64,000 nt of DNA from Clostridia bacterium. Lineage in GTDB: Bacteria; Bacillota; Clostridia; Oscillospirales; CAG-272. How positions within the stretch are numbered: the first letter of the stretch is position 1; every line of letters starts with the position of its first letter. The stretch is taken from positions 1-64,000 of the forward strand of contig JAFVYL010000014.1 of NCBI GenBank assembly GCA_017508665.1, read 5' to 3'. The translations under genes and the position numbers were made by a program. The notes beneath the pieces were generated by a model, which was not told where the DNA came from, ran no database searches, and saw only the letters and a program-made list of their open reading frames with translations. Shown piece by piece: positions 34,905-43,754 of the stretch.

Positions 34905-34933
34905 ATTTTCTCCTTTTACCCTTGCTCTTTTTT
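34887..34933. terminator. intact carD/addB bidirectional terminator
   Basis: AAGAGCAAG / CTTGCTCTT with an inner AAGGA/TCCTT and TTTTTT after it on the plus strand; T-rich on the minus strand as well. Confidence 0.8.
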
Positions 34934-34954
34934 ATATATAAAATTACGCTGATG

Positions 34955-37900
34955 TCATTTGACCGCGCTGCGACAGATATATCTGTACTGACAGTCCTCG
35001 CAGGGATGGAATGACGAGCCGTTTGCCTGCGGCTTTGCCACAATATGACCGCTTGTGATCTCGTTTGCCACGGAGAGCACGGCAGCCTCCATGTCGCGAT
35101 TTATTTCTGCCCAATCCTGCATCGTATAGGTGAGCGGCTTCGCTTCTTCTCCCTTTTTGCCCGATTTCGCCATAGGAGTAAAGTTGGGATTCATAGCTCC
35201 GAGCGAGTCGGGAGAATCAAGGGATGCGCCGAGTCTTTCAAATGAGGCCTTTACCTCTTCTACGGCAAGCTCGTCCGACGGAGAGTCGATCGTTACGTCT
35301 GCAACAGAGGTCTTGACGTATACTATGCCGGCGGGGATAAGCTGTCCGTCCTCTGCGACACCGAGCCTTTCACGGAACTCGGGATTTGAGGTTTCCACGA
35401 TGGATTTCAGATAGAGTAGCATCTGCAAATTCTCGCCCTCTTTGACGTCTTCAAGAGAGAAATTCTTGATACCGGTCTTGTAGTCTATGACTCTGACGTA
35501 CACGTCAGATCCTACCTTCAGAGTGTCTACTCGGTCTATATATCCACCGATGATAACTCTGTGACGGCCGTCGTCTGTGTTGTATATTATTGAGTTTGGA
35601 GTGTCCGAGCGATAGCTGTCTATGTGTAATTCACAGTACGCAGGTGTAAACCTACAGTTAGCAAATTCATCACATAATCCGTCTACAATAGGCTTTGCCA
35701 CTCTTTGTATTCTTTCAATTATAACCTCGTTTTTCGCACTTCCTATACCGCCGAGCTCACTTTCAATATAGGCTCTTGCGCTCGACACGGTAAGAGCCTC
35801 GCGCTCGTCGGAGGTCAAGTCTGCTACACTTCTTCCACTCTTCATGACAGCGCCGAAAACCTTCTCAAGCACAGAGTGGATGAAGTTACCTACAACAAGC
35901 TGATTTATCTCAGCCTTTTCGTTCTCGTCGAGTCCGAGGAATGCCGATCCGAAATATTTGAAGGGGCACTTCAGATATCTGTCTATCTTCGTCTGTGAGA
36001 GATAGATATCACGGCCGATTATAATACCGATTGCTTCCTTGCCGATAGATACCTCGTCGTTCTCGAGCTTACCCTCACTTACGGCGAGCACGTCGGAATA
36101 GTCGGTGGATGATAGCGCGTTTTTGATAGCCTGCTTCTCTAATTCATTCGCCCGTCCGAGATTTTCGAGAGCCAGCTCCGGTGAGTATATTCTATCCATT
36201 ATCGGAAGCTCTGATATGACATTTGGCTTGACAGCTCCGTCGGTTATCTCGCCTATGCGCGCGATTATCTCTGCCGGCAGGGAAGAGCCGAGTGAGGCGG
36301 TCTTTGCGGAGTAGGTCAACGTCGCGCTGCTTCTTGCAAATGAGAAGGAACGGGAGAATGAGTAAAGCTCCCTTGCGTTTTTAATATCAAGATCGGGAGC
36401 GACACCGAGACCGAGTCTTGCCAGCGCCGCTTTGTCGCGGTCGGTAAAGTAGGAGGTATCCGAAACCGTCCTCGGAAATTCTCCCGAATTCACACCGATA
36501 AGGTAAACGTGACGCTTTCCGTTGAATCTCGCCATATCTGCTTGACCTACAGCCACCTCGTCGTGATACGAGGGGATGCTTCCCATATTCGCATCCGAGA
36601 AGACTACCGAGAGCTGATTGATAAAGGACTCCGCGTCTGCAGGCAGATCACCGAGAGCCTCGACAAGTATATCGAGCGAGTCGCATATTATCTGCCACAG
36701 TCTGCCGTTTTGCTCTGCCGCTTCGGTCTCACCGAGAGCTGAGAGCTCCTTTTCTCTCTCATGCAGCCTGCCTTCAAGGTCGATATCGATAAGGAAGTCG
36801 AGGAGTGCATCCGCATGCTCTCTTACCGTGTGCGCGTCATTGACACATTCGGAAAAGGCGTACAAGGGATCGATGATCTTTTTCCTTATCTCATTTATGC
36901 GTATCAGCTTTTCCGAGTCACCCTCATTTATAGCCTCGTATCCGCGCGGATTCATGTTCCACATAATGCCGTCGGTGAATCGCTTGCCGCTGATATTCCA
37001 TTTGTTAACGTATATTTCGAACAGGTCACATTCCTCACGGCTTGCGCCGATGAGTCCGCACTTGGAATACGTCAAGACCTCAGCGGTCGCAAATCGGCGC
37101 ACGATGACGCTGTATGCGGTGTTTATGAGCTTTATTGCCTCGAATGAATTGATGCTCTTAGGACTCGCCATGAAGTGCGGAATACCTGCCTTTTCGAGCG
37201 AGGTATCAAGTATTCCTCTGTAGCCATCAAGCCCCCTTGCGATTATTGCAAAGTCGCTGAATGACTCGCCCGTCATAACTCTGCGCTTTATATCCGCGGC
37301 TATAAAATCGCACTCATCAAAAGGGGTGGCTGCCTCGAAAATTCTTATAAGCTCCGGGTTATTTTTCAATATTTGTAAACTATCATTGTCAATTTTGCCC
37401 TCTGTACGCCAAAACAGTTCGCATATCTCGGATAGTACGGGATTAAACTCTGTGTTTTTGGCATCGGGGGAGAGGAGGCGTACTTCGGCGCGTCCCTCAT
37501 TTGCTATCTTGATAAGACGTCTTTCACTTTCGCAAAGCTCGGTGTATTCAAAGCTCGACTTCGCAGCTTTCTTCATAGCGAGAGATACCGATACGTCGCA
37601 GACGGATATCATGGCTTTGATCAGCGCGTATTGCGGCTCGGTAAACGAGGTGAAGCCCTCAATATATATTTCCGCGCCCTCAAGGTAGGCAGGATCTCTT
37701 GTGAGTCTTGAGGCAAGGTTTGAGAGATCCTCGGTCAGATCCGAATATTTTTCGGACAGCTTCGATTTGTAGAGCGAGTATATAAGAGATAGGTCGGAGA
37801 GCTTGGTTTTAAGACGAGAGTCCTCACCGGATAGCCGGGCTTCGCTTGTGCGCAGATCCTCCGGGCGTATACCGAATGCGGCAAGCTCGTTTATAGCACC

Positions 37901-38263
37901 GAGAGCTTTGGTTACCGTTCCTGCTCCGATATTCTTAGATCCTCGGGTAATGGCGAGAAGCGGCGAAAGCTCTGTCAGAACTCCCCACATTACAAGTGCC
38001 TTTTTTGCCGACGTGATGTATTCGCCCGAAATTCCTCCGAGCGCACGGAAAGCCGTGTTGGTAAATCTTGTGAAATTGGTGACCTCAAAGGTGAGCGCGG
38101 CACTCGGCGGAAGGATATCGCACGCCTCTGCCTCGGCACTCAGTGTCTGCTGCTCGGGGACGAAGAGAAATACTCTTTTCCCGGCATTTACCGAGCGCGC
38201 TATTTTTTTCATGATCTCGTCGTGCGTAAGAGAGGTGAATCCACCCTCATATAGCGTAAGCAT
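34955..38263 (-). CDS. addB: AddB subunit of the AddAB helicase-nuclease
   Basis: 1102 residues, full length for AddB. The N-terminal part resembles an inactivated helicase (residues 1-45 FVPEQQTLSAEAEACDIL). The C-terminal nuclease domain holds LSQTKIDRYLKCPFKYFG with iron-sulfur ligand Cys766, a PD-(D/E)XK core (VRVIDYKTG), and the last three cluster cysteines Cys1088, Cys1091 and Cys1097 (CEDCQYRYIC). It processes double-strand DNA ends for recombination together with AddA. addA is normally next door but is not found here. The start overlaps the stop of the response regulator by one base. Confidence 0.92.
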   Translation of the reverse strand: MLTLYEGGFTSLTHDEIMKKIARSVNAGKRVFLFVPEQQTLSAEAEACDILPPSAALTFEVTNFTRFTNTAFRALGGISGEYITSAKKALVMWGVLTELSPLLAITRGSKNIGAGTVTKALGAINELAAFGIRPEDLRTSEARLSGEDSRLKTKLSDLSLIYSLYKSKLSEKYSDLTEDLSNLASRLTRDPAYLEGAEIYIEGFTSFTEPQYALIKAMISVCDVSVSLAMKKAAKSSFEYTELCESERRLIKIANEGRAEVRLLSPDAKNTEFNPVLSEICELFWRTEGKIDNDSLQILKNNPELIRIFEAATPFDECDFIAADIKRRVMTGESFSDFAIIARGLDGYRGILDTSLEKAGIPHFMASPKSINSFEAIKLINTAYSVIVRRFATAEVLTYSKCGLIGASREECDLFEIYVNKWNISGKRFTDGIMWNMNPRGYEAINEGDSEKLIRINEIRKKIIDPLYAFSECVNDAHTVREHADALLDFLIDIDLEGRLHEREKELSALGETEAAEQNGRLWQIICDSLDILVEALGDLPADAESFINQLSVVFSDANMGSIPSYHDEVAVGQADMARFNGKRHVYLIGVNSGEFPRTVSDTSYFTDRDKAALARLGLGVAPDLDIKNARELYSFSRSFSFARSSATLTYSAKTASLGSSLPAEIIARIGEITDGAVKPNVISELPIMDRIYSPELALENLGRANELEKQAIKNALSSTDYSDVLAVSEGKLENDEVSIGKEAIGIIIGRDIYLSQTKIDRYLKCPFKYFGSAFLGLDENEKAEINQLVVGNFIHSVLEKVFGAVMKSGRSVADLTSDEREALTVSSARAYIESELGGIGSAKNEVIIERIQRVAKPIVDGLCDEFANCRFTPAYCELHIDSYRSDTPNSIIYNTDDGRHRVIIGGYIDRVDTLKVGSDVYVRVIDYKTGIKNFSLEDVKEGENLQMLLYLKSIVETSNPEFRERLGVAEDGQLIPAGIVYVKTSVADVTIDSPSDELAVEEVKASFERLGASLDSPDSLGAMNPNFTPMAKSGKKGEEAKPLTYTMQDWAEINRDMEAAVLSVANEITSGHIVAKPQANGSSFHPCEDCQYRYICRSAVK

Positions 38264-38808
38264 TACCTCTTCCTCCTGTATTTTTCATCTATTTTGTACC
38301 CCTCTCCTCTTGAGGAGATTATCACACGTCTGCCGTCAGACTCGAGCTTTTTGCGCAGATAGTGCACGTATACGTTCACCACGCCCTCGTCATATCCGTC
38401 ACCCCATACCGTGCGCAGTATTTCCTGCTTTGACACGTATCCGTCTGAGGATAAAATGGCCTCTAAAAGCTTGAACTCCACCTCGGTGAGCTTTATAGCC
38501 TCACCCGATATATAAGCACTCTGAGTGCTTGACGATAGAGTTATATACTCTCCTTTTTTCTCACTTGCATCAAGCAAAGATATGAGATCCTCGTGTCTGA
38601 AGGAGAGGGGAAGAGTACCGCCCTCTCCGAGCGTAACGCAGTCCGCAATCAAGCCGTCTGCCTCTCGCAGGTCCGCGATGAGCAGATCATATCCCTCGCG
38701 TGCGTCACCCTCACCGATCAGGGCTACACTCGCAAGCTCACGTAGTAGCAGCCGTATCTTTCCGTAGAGCACTCTGTCATTTGTAATAAGTCCGATTTGC
38801 TTTTTCAT
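38263..38808 (-). CDS. atypical response regulator with winged-helix DNA-binding domain
   Basis: 181 residues. The C-terminal 90 residues are an OmpR/PhoB winged helix (IKLTEVEFKLLEAILSSDGYVSKQEILRTVWG ... VNVYVHYLRKKLE). The N-terminal 90 residues are a shortened receiver: the acidic pair is Asn10-Asp11, Asp46 (DLLIADL) is in the position of the phosphate acceptor, but the later Thr and Lys switch residues cannot be placed. No kinase gene is nearby. It shares a transcript with addB, unusual company. Confidence 0.75.
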   Translation of the reverse strand: MKKQIGLITNDRVLYGKIRLLLRELASVALIGEGDAREGYDLLIADLREADGLIADCVTLGEGGTLPLSFRHEDLISLLDASEKKGEYITLSSSTQSAYISGEAIKLTEVEFKLLEAILSSDGYVSKQEILRTVWGDGYDEGVVNVYVHYLRKKLESDGRRVIISSRGEGYKIDEKYRRKR

Positions 38809-38838
38809 ACAAGCTCCGATTTCTAATTTATTAGAACT

Positions 38839-38867
38839 ATTATACTACGTCATTTTAAAAAAGTCAA
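38839..38867 (-). promoter_or_regulatory. promoter of response regulator-addB unit
   Basis: Minus strand TTGACT (38862-38867), 17 bases, TATAAT (38839-38844). Confidence 0.8.
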
Positions 38868-38902
38868 GCAAAAGCGGTGCGATTTATTACCGATCGCACC
38901 GC
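38868..38902 (-). terminator. terminator of PHP-domain gene
   Basis: Perfect GCGGTGCGAT / ATCGCACCGC with a 9-base loop, then TTTTG on the minus strand; it abuts the promoter of the next gene. Confidence 0.75.
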
Positions 38903-38911
38903 CTGTACAAT

Positions 38912-39811
38912 TTATCTGTTCAATTTTCTTTCGCAAAGCTCGCGGTAATTCTCTTCGGTCGTACCCGCGCTGAGCGGTTCGATATACAGAGAGCTCTTAT
39001 GCAATTCCTCCTCGCTCTTGAAGGAATCGTAATATCCGCCGCACAGACCGGAGTGGTCGCTTCCGCCCGAGATAAACAGACCTCTCTCAAGGCACAGCCT
39101 GAGAGACAATTCCTTCTCCTCGTCAGAGAGATCGGGGTGCAGCACCTCAAGTCCCTCAACACCTGAATTTATCAGCAGCTCTATCTCTCCGAGCTGTCGC
39201 ATATTCGGATGAGCGCATACCGCAAATCCGCCGGCTCTCTTTATCAGATCGACCATTTCGGCAAGAGGGAGAAAATTATAGCATGGGGGATACCAGCCGC
39301 GCTGGTTGCGGAAGTTAAGATCAAACCACGCCATATAGTCGTTTTCCTCTATGATTCCCTTTGCCTTCATAGCGCGGAAAACGTGATTGTTACACAGCCA
39401 CGGGATACCCGTGTTGTATTTTAGCACCTCATCCCAGGTGATGCCCGTAATATTTCCGAGTGAGACCGCATTGTCGAAGCATTTCTTCGTGTTGTCGGTC
39501 TGTCTCATTGCCATTTTCTCAAGATATTCCTTCATCTCGGGATATTCAGGGTCGAATCCGAATCCAACGATGTGGAAGTCATAGGGTTCGATAACGGAAA
39601 ATTCCGCGCCGAAAAGGCACTCCATGCCTTCCTTTTCACATTCTGCTTTCAACTCTGTGTAAGCACTCGCGGTATCGTGGTCTGTGATAGCAAGCGCGCG
39701 GTATCCTTCGGCTTTGGCTATAGCCACAAGCTCGGCAGGGGAATATACTCCGTCGGAATGTGTTGAGTGCAGATGCAGATTTGCGTAAGGCTTCATATTT
39801 TTGACGTTCAT
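38912..39811 (-). CDS. PHP-domain metal-dependent phosphoesterase
   Basis: 299 residues from ATG 39811 (AAGGAG upstream; the frame to 39886 runs through the promoter). HLHSTHSDGVYSP near residues 13-24 supplies the first metal ligands; ALAITDHDTA, a later CAHPN and GGSDHSG supply others. PHP proteins hydrolyse phosphomonoesters such as histidinol phosphate or short nucleotides; this size is that of the YciV/RnaAM-like group, so 3',5'-nucleotide or 5'-RNA end hydrolysis is possible. Substrate not determined. Own promoter and terminator. Confidence 0.88.
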   Translation of the reverse strand: MNVKNMKPYANLHLHSTHSDGVYSPAELVAIAKAEGYRALAITDHDTASAYTELKAECEKEGMECLFGAEFSVIEPYDFHIVGFGFDPEYPEMKEYLEKMAMRQTDNTKKCFDNAVSLGNITGITWDEVLKYNTGIPWLCNNHVFRAMKAKGIIEENDYMAWFDLNFRNQRGWYPPCYNFLPLAEMVDLIKRAGGFAVCAHPNMRQLGEIELLINSGVEGLEVLHPDLSDEEKELSLRLCLERGLFISGGSDHSGLCGGYYDSFKSEEELHKSSLYIEPLSAGTTEENYRELCERKLNR

Positions 39812-39857
39812 AATTAGTCTCCTTTTCGTCATACCGGCCGGATCTTCACCTAAAAAG

Positions 39858-39886
39858 ATTATAACACCGTCGCAGTTGGTATTCAA
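39858..39886 (-). promoter_or_regulatory. promoter of PHP-domain gene
   Basis: Minus strand TTGAAT (39881-39886), 17 bases, TATAAT (39858-39863) with TGT just before it. Confidence 0.75.
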
Positions 39887-39967
39887 GAGAAAGTATAAAA
39901 AACGGCAATTAAATTTCAGATATTTTTGATTGAGGGCAATTTTTGCAATGTTTTTGTAAAAATCTTA

Positions 39968-39976
39968 TGTTATAAT
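39968..39976 (+). promoter_or_regulatory. extended -10 for the aldolase gene
   Basis: TGT-TATAAT with no convincing -35; 35 bases before the start codon. Confidence 0.5.
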
Positions 39977-40010
39977 GTATGTGCAATATTTTTTTAAGGA
40001 GAACTTACCA

Positions 40011-40979
40011 ATGAACAACGATATGATCAAGCAACTTCACCTTATCGGACTTATCCCCGTAATCAAGATTGAAAATGCTGAGGATGCTGTTCCGCTCGCA
40101 AAGGCTCTTATCGACGGCGGTCTTCCCGCGGCTGAAATTACCTTCAGAACCAAGTGCGCCGCAGAGGCTATCAAAAATATCACCGAGGCATTCCCCGAAA
40201 TGCTCGTAGGCGCAGGTACGGTGCTTACCACAGAGCAGGTTGACGCTGCTATTGCGGCAGGCTCAAAGTTCCTTGTATCCCCCGGCCTTAACCCCAAGGT
40301 TACCGGATACTGTCTCTCCAAGGGTGTGCCTATGCTTCCCGGATGCTCCAACCCCTCCGACGTTGAGGCGGCTCTCGAGCTCGGACTTACTACTGTGAAA
40401 TTCTTCCCCGCAGAGGCTGCAGGCGGTCTTAAGATGCTTAAGGCTATGGCTGCTCCCTACGGTCAGCTTACCTTTATGCCTACCGGCGGTATCAATGAGA
40501 CAAACCTCCTTGATTACCTCAAGTTTGGCAAGATAGTAGCTTGCGGCGGATCCTTCATGGTTCGTGACGATCTTATCAGAGATAAGAAGTGGGACGAGAT
40601 CACCGCTCTTACCCGTAACGCGGTTAAGATCATGCTCGGCCTTGAGTTCATTCACATGGGTATCAACAACGATAACATTGAAGAAGCGCACAAGGGTGCA
40701 AAGCTCTTTGAAGTTATGTTCGGTCTTACCAACCGCGAGACCAGCAAGTCCACCTTCGCGGGCGATGCATTCGAGTTTATGCATGCAAAGGGCCCCGGCA
40801 AGTGCGGTCACATAGCTATCAGAACCAACTTTGTTGACAGAGCTATCGCGTACTTCGAGAGACAGGGCTTTGAGTTTGATCAGGATTCCATCACCTATGA
40901 TGACAAGACCGGCAAGCCCAAGTTCGCATACTTCAAGGATGAGATCTGCGGCTTTGCGATCCACCTTCTCCAGAAGTAA
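40011..40979 (+). CDS. KDPG/KHG aldolase fused to a VOC (glyoxalase-like) domain
   Basis: 322 residues from ATG 40011 (TTAAGGAG upstream). Residues 1-205 are a complete class I KDPG aldolase: Glu42 in AAEITFRT, Lys130 in TTVKFFPAE as Schiff base lysine, and PTGGI phosphate site. KDPG aldolase splits 2-keto-3-deoxy-6-phosphogluconate into pyruvate and glyceraldehyde 3-phosphate. Residues about 212-322 (GLEFIHMGINNDN ... GHIAIRTNFVDRAIAYFERQGFEF ... FKDEICGFAIHLLQK) look like one VOC-superfamily unit. The second half could handle a related keto-sugar acid or regulate the first. Stand-alone KDPG aldolases are about 210 residues. Confidence 0.88.
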   Translation: MNNDMIKQLHLIGLIPVIKIENAEDAVPLAKALIDGGLPAAEITFRTKCAAEAIKNITEAFPEMLVGAGTVLTTEQVDAAIAAGSKFLVSPGLNPKVTGYCLSKGVPMLPGCSNPSDVEAALELGLTTVKFFPAEAAGGLKMLKAMAAPYGQLTFMPTGGINETNLLDYLKFGKIVACGGSFMVRDDLIRDKKWDEITALTRNAVKIMLGLEFIHMGINNDNIEEAHKGAKLFEVMFGLTNRETSKSTFAGDAFEFMHAKGPGKCGHIAIRTNFVDRAIAYFERQGFEFDQDSITYDDKTGKPKFAYFKDEICGFAIHLLQK

Positions 40980-41035
40980 TTTACAATCCAAGAAAAACAG
41001 AATACAGATCGGTAGGGCATAGCCTGACCTAAAGA

Positions 41036-41076
41036 AGAGAACGAAACGGTTTTGACACCGAATCGTTCTCTTTTTT
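41036..41076. terminator. terminator between aldolase and GH3 genes
   Basis: AGAGAACGA / TCGTTCTCT with TTTTTT after it on the plus strand; genes converge here. Confidence 0.8.
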
Positions 41077-41108
41077 GTTTACGAGTGCCCTTGATAGGAG
41101 CATTCGCT

Positions 41109-43538
41109 TTATTGATTTTTTGGAAGCTTAGGTGCTCTGACAGGCACGAGGAAGCAGAAAATACTCCGCAAGAGCCTGCCGTTTGCCAGGTGCATAAGTC
41201 CCTTCGCGATATTGTAAGGGCATCTGCCGCCCGAGGACATAGATATGGAGATAAGCGAGTTTGAGTTGAGTGATCTCTCAAGGAAGATCGCTCCTTTAAT
41301 TTTGTTCTCACGCTCCGCGCCTTCCGGCATTTTCTTTGCTTTCTTTAAGGATTTTTTTGCCATCTGAAGCACACATTTATAAATTATTCTTCCCATAAAT
41401 GTGGCTTTCAAATCGGATAAACGGCTCTCAAACGTTATCGGTTTTTTTGGAGTCTGCGGCGGTATGATGATACCAGACATCTCCTCAAACACGTCGCTTG
41501 TGATGAGGTCCGGTGTGGGATTTCTGTATATATTCATCACTCGCTCGGAGTAGGGGGCTACCGCATCCTCACCGCTTATTTCGATAGTATGCGATAGTTT
41601 TACATTCTCACAGTCAGAGCAGATCTCAAAGCGGTATTCGCCGCCCTCGAGGACGTATCGGTTTTTCTTGGGGTTGAAGTAGCGAAGCTCGGATCGCTGC
41701 ACTATAATCTCGACTTCACGGCTTTCTCCGGCCTTAAGGTAGACCTTTCTGAAGCCGCGAAGCTCACGCAAGGGAGCAAAGACTTTGAGCCCGGGTGCGC
41801 CTACGTAGAGCTCGACCACCTCGCCTCCGTCCATGCTGCCGACGTTGCTGACCGTGCAGCGCACGGTATAGGAATCTCCGTTTTCTTCAACCGACATATC
41901 GCTGTACTTGAAAGTGGTGTATGAGAGACCGTAGCCAAACGGGTATCTCACCCTTACACCGCTTGTGAGGTAATATCTGTATCCAACGTAGACGCTCTCT
42001 TTGTACACCTCGGACTTGTTCTTGCCGAAGCTCTCTCCGAAGGGAATATCGGAGTATTCGATAGGCCAGCTTTCCGCGAGCTTACCCGAGGGACAGACCT
42101 CGCCAAACAGAAGCGAGCGCATAGCCTCACCACCGTTCTGACCTGGCAGATACATATTGAGTATTGCCGCCACTCTGTCGGCAAATGGCAGCTCTGCAGG
42201 AGAGCCGCCGTAGAGCACCACGCATATCCTCTTGCCCACCTTTATCAAGGCTTCGATAAGAGCTCTCTGACCTTCCGGCAGGCGCATATCCGCCCTGTCC
42301 GTGCCCTCGCTCTCGACGTAGTCAGTAAGGCCTGCAAATACTATGACGTTCTCGTAGCTCTCTGCCTTAACGAGTGCCTCTTTGATAAGCTCATTATCTG
42401 ACGTCAGGCTGTTTTCACGGTAGCCTCGTGAGTAGGTATATTTAACACGGGCAGCGTCAAAAGCCGATTTTGGCGAGGAAATGTAAGCGGGATTTATCAA
42501 TGAACTGCCCGAGCCTTGATATCTTGGTTTTTCAAACAGCTCACCGAGTACAAGGTACTCACCGTCATAAGAGAGGGGGAGCATTCCGTCGTTTTCAAGT
42601 AGTACAGCACTATCCTCCGCTATTCTTTTTGCCAACTCGTGATTGGCGGCAAAATCGGCGTCTCTGCGGCTGTCACTTTCGTGATTTGCGACGAGAGTGA
42701 GGACCTTCGTTACCGCACGGTCGAGCAGCGCTTCGTCAAGCTCTCCTAACTCAATGGCATCGAGTATCCATTTGCGGCATATTGCGTTGTCGCCCGGCAT
42801 CTCAAGATCAAGCCCGGCCTCCAGCATTTTTATTCTGTTATGGGTTGCACCCCAGTCGGTCATGACAAGACCGCCAAAGCCCCATTCTTTCCTTAGCATA
42901 TCGGTGAGCAGCCACTTGTTTTGGCTGCAATACTCACCGTTGATCTTGTTGTAAGCACACATCAGGGTTTCGGGTGAGGCTTCCTTGACCGTCATCTCAA
43001 AGGGCTTGAGATATATCTCGCGCATAGCTCGCATATCGGCTATGCTGTCACCCATCAGCCTGTAATTTTCGCTGTTGTTGAGTGCGAAGTGCTTTACCGA
43101 CACACCGACACCCTCTGACTCTATTCCCGATACCTCGCCTATCGCCATTTTTCCCGCAAGGAATGGATCCTCGGAAAAATACTCGAAATTTCTGCCGGCG
43201 AGGGGGTTGCGCTTTATATTCACGCCCGGTCCGAGAATAACGCTCACGCCGTAGTGCTGTGCCTCACGTGCCATAGCCTTGCCCATTTTGTAGGTGTTTT
43301 CAGGATTCCAGCTTGAGGCTGTGGTTGCCGCGGTGGGAAAGCAGGTTGCCGGATCGCTGCCCGACACATCACCGGGCTTAGTGCTGTTCTGGGTGCGCAC
43401 ACCGTGAGGGCCGTCAGCCATTCTGATGGACGGGATATCCAGCCTCGGTATGGGATTGGTATACATAAAATCGGTTCCGGCAACGAGTGCCGCTTTCTCC
43501 TCCTTGGTCAAGAGGCTCAAAATTCGTTTAACGTCCAT
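41109..43538 (-). CDS. GH3 beta-glucosidase family
   Basis: 809 residues, start after AAAAGGAGAACCTT. Has the GH3 (alpha/beta)8 domain (residues 1-290: GPGVNIKRNPLAGRNFEYFSEDP, SVKHFALNNSE), nucleophile Asp228 in VMTDWGAT, the C-terminal alpha/beta sandwich, and a fibronectin-III-like domain (residues about 560-640). No signal peptide, so cytosolic. Residues about 700-809 form an unusual basic C-terminal extension with several Cys and hydrophobic patches that GH3 enzymes normally lack. Probably cuts terminal beta-glucosyl or beta-xylosyl residues from imported oligosaccharides. Confidence 0.93.
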   Translation of the reverse strand: MDVKRILSLLTKEEKAALVAGTDFMYTNPIPRLDIPSIRMADGPHGVRTQNSTKPGDVSGSDPATCFPTAATTASSWNPENTYKMGKAMAREAQHYGVSVILGPGVNIKRNPLAGRNFEYFSEDPFLAGKMAIGEVSGIESEGVGVSVKHFALNNSENYRLMGDSIADMRAMREIYLKPFEMTVKEASPETLMCAYNKINGEYCSQNKWLLTDMLRKEWGFGGLVMTDWGATHNRIKMLEAGLDLEMPGDNAICRKWILDAIELGELDEALLDRAVTKVLTLVANHESDSRRDADFAANHELAKRIAEDSAVLLENDGMLPLSYDGEYLVLGELFEKPRYQGSGSSLINPAYISSPKSAFDAARVKYTYSRGYRENSLTSDNELIKEALVKAESYENVIVFAGLTDYVESEGTDRADMRLPEGQRALIEALIKVGKRICVVLYGGSPAELPFADRVAAILNMYLPGQNGGEAMRSLLFGEVCPSGKLAESWPIEYSDIPFGESFGKNKSEVYKESVYVGYRYYLTSGVRVRYPFGYGLSYTTFKYSDMSVEENGDSYTVRCTVSNVGSMDGGEVVELYVGAPGLKVFAPLRELRGFRKVYLKAGESREVEIIVQRSELRYFNPKKNRYVLEGGEYRFEICSDCENVKLSHTIEISGEDAVAPYSERVMNIYRNPTPDLITSDVFEEMSGIIIPPQTPKKPITFESRLSDLKATFMGRIIYKCVLQMAKKSLKKAKKMPEGAERENKIKGAIFLERSLNSNSLISISMSSGGRCPYNIAKGLMHLANGRLLRSIFCFLVPVRAPKLPKNQ

Positions 43539-43568
43539 AAGGTTCTCCTTTTATCATCTTATACCTAA

Positions 43569-43597
43569 ATGGTAGCATAAACTGTGAGATATTACAA
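43569..43597 (-). promoter_or_regulatory. promoter of GH3 gene
   Basis: Minus strand TTGTAA (43592-43597), 17 bases, TACCAT (43569-43574). Confidence 0.55.
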
Positions 43598-43678
43598 GTG
43601 CTTTTGCAAATCTGATGCGCCGTGATACCTTTTTTGCAAAAAATGTCAAAATATTTTTACGTATTCTGCTTTAAGTTA

Positions 43679-43707
43679 TTGCAATTTTATTTTAAATATG
43701 TTAAAAT
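43679..43707 (+). promoter_or_regulatory. promoter of coiled-coil protein gene
   Basis: TTGCAA (43679-43684), 17 bases, TAAAAT (43702-43707) with TGT extension. Confidence 0.65.
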
Positions 43708-43754
43708 ATAGGTTGTAAAACCATATTTGACAGTTTGAAAGGAGTTTGTTGATA

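Noticed and set aside
38912..39162. Short alternative frame within the PHP-domain gene
   Set aside because: Lies inside a gene with clear metal-binding motifs in another frame.
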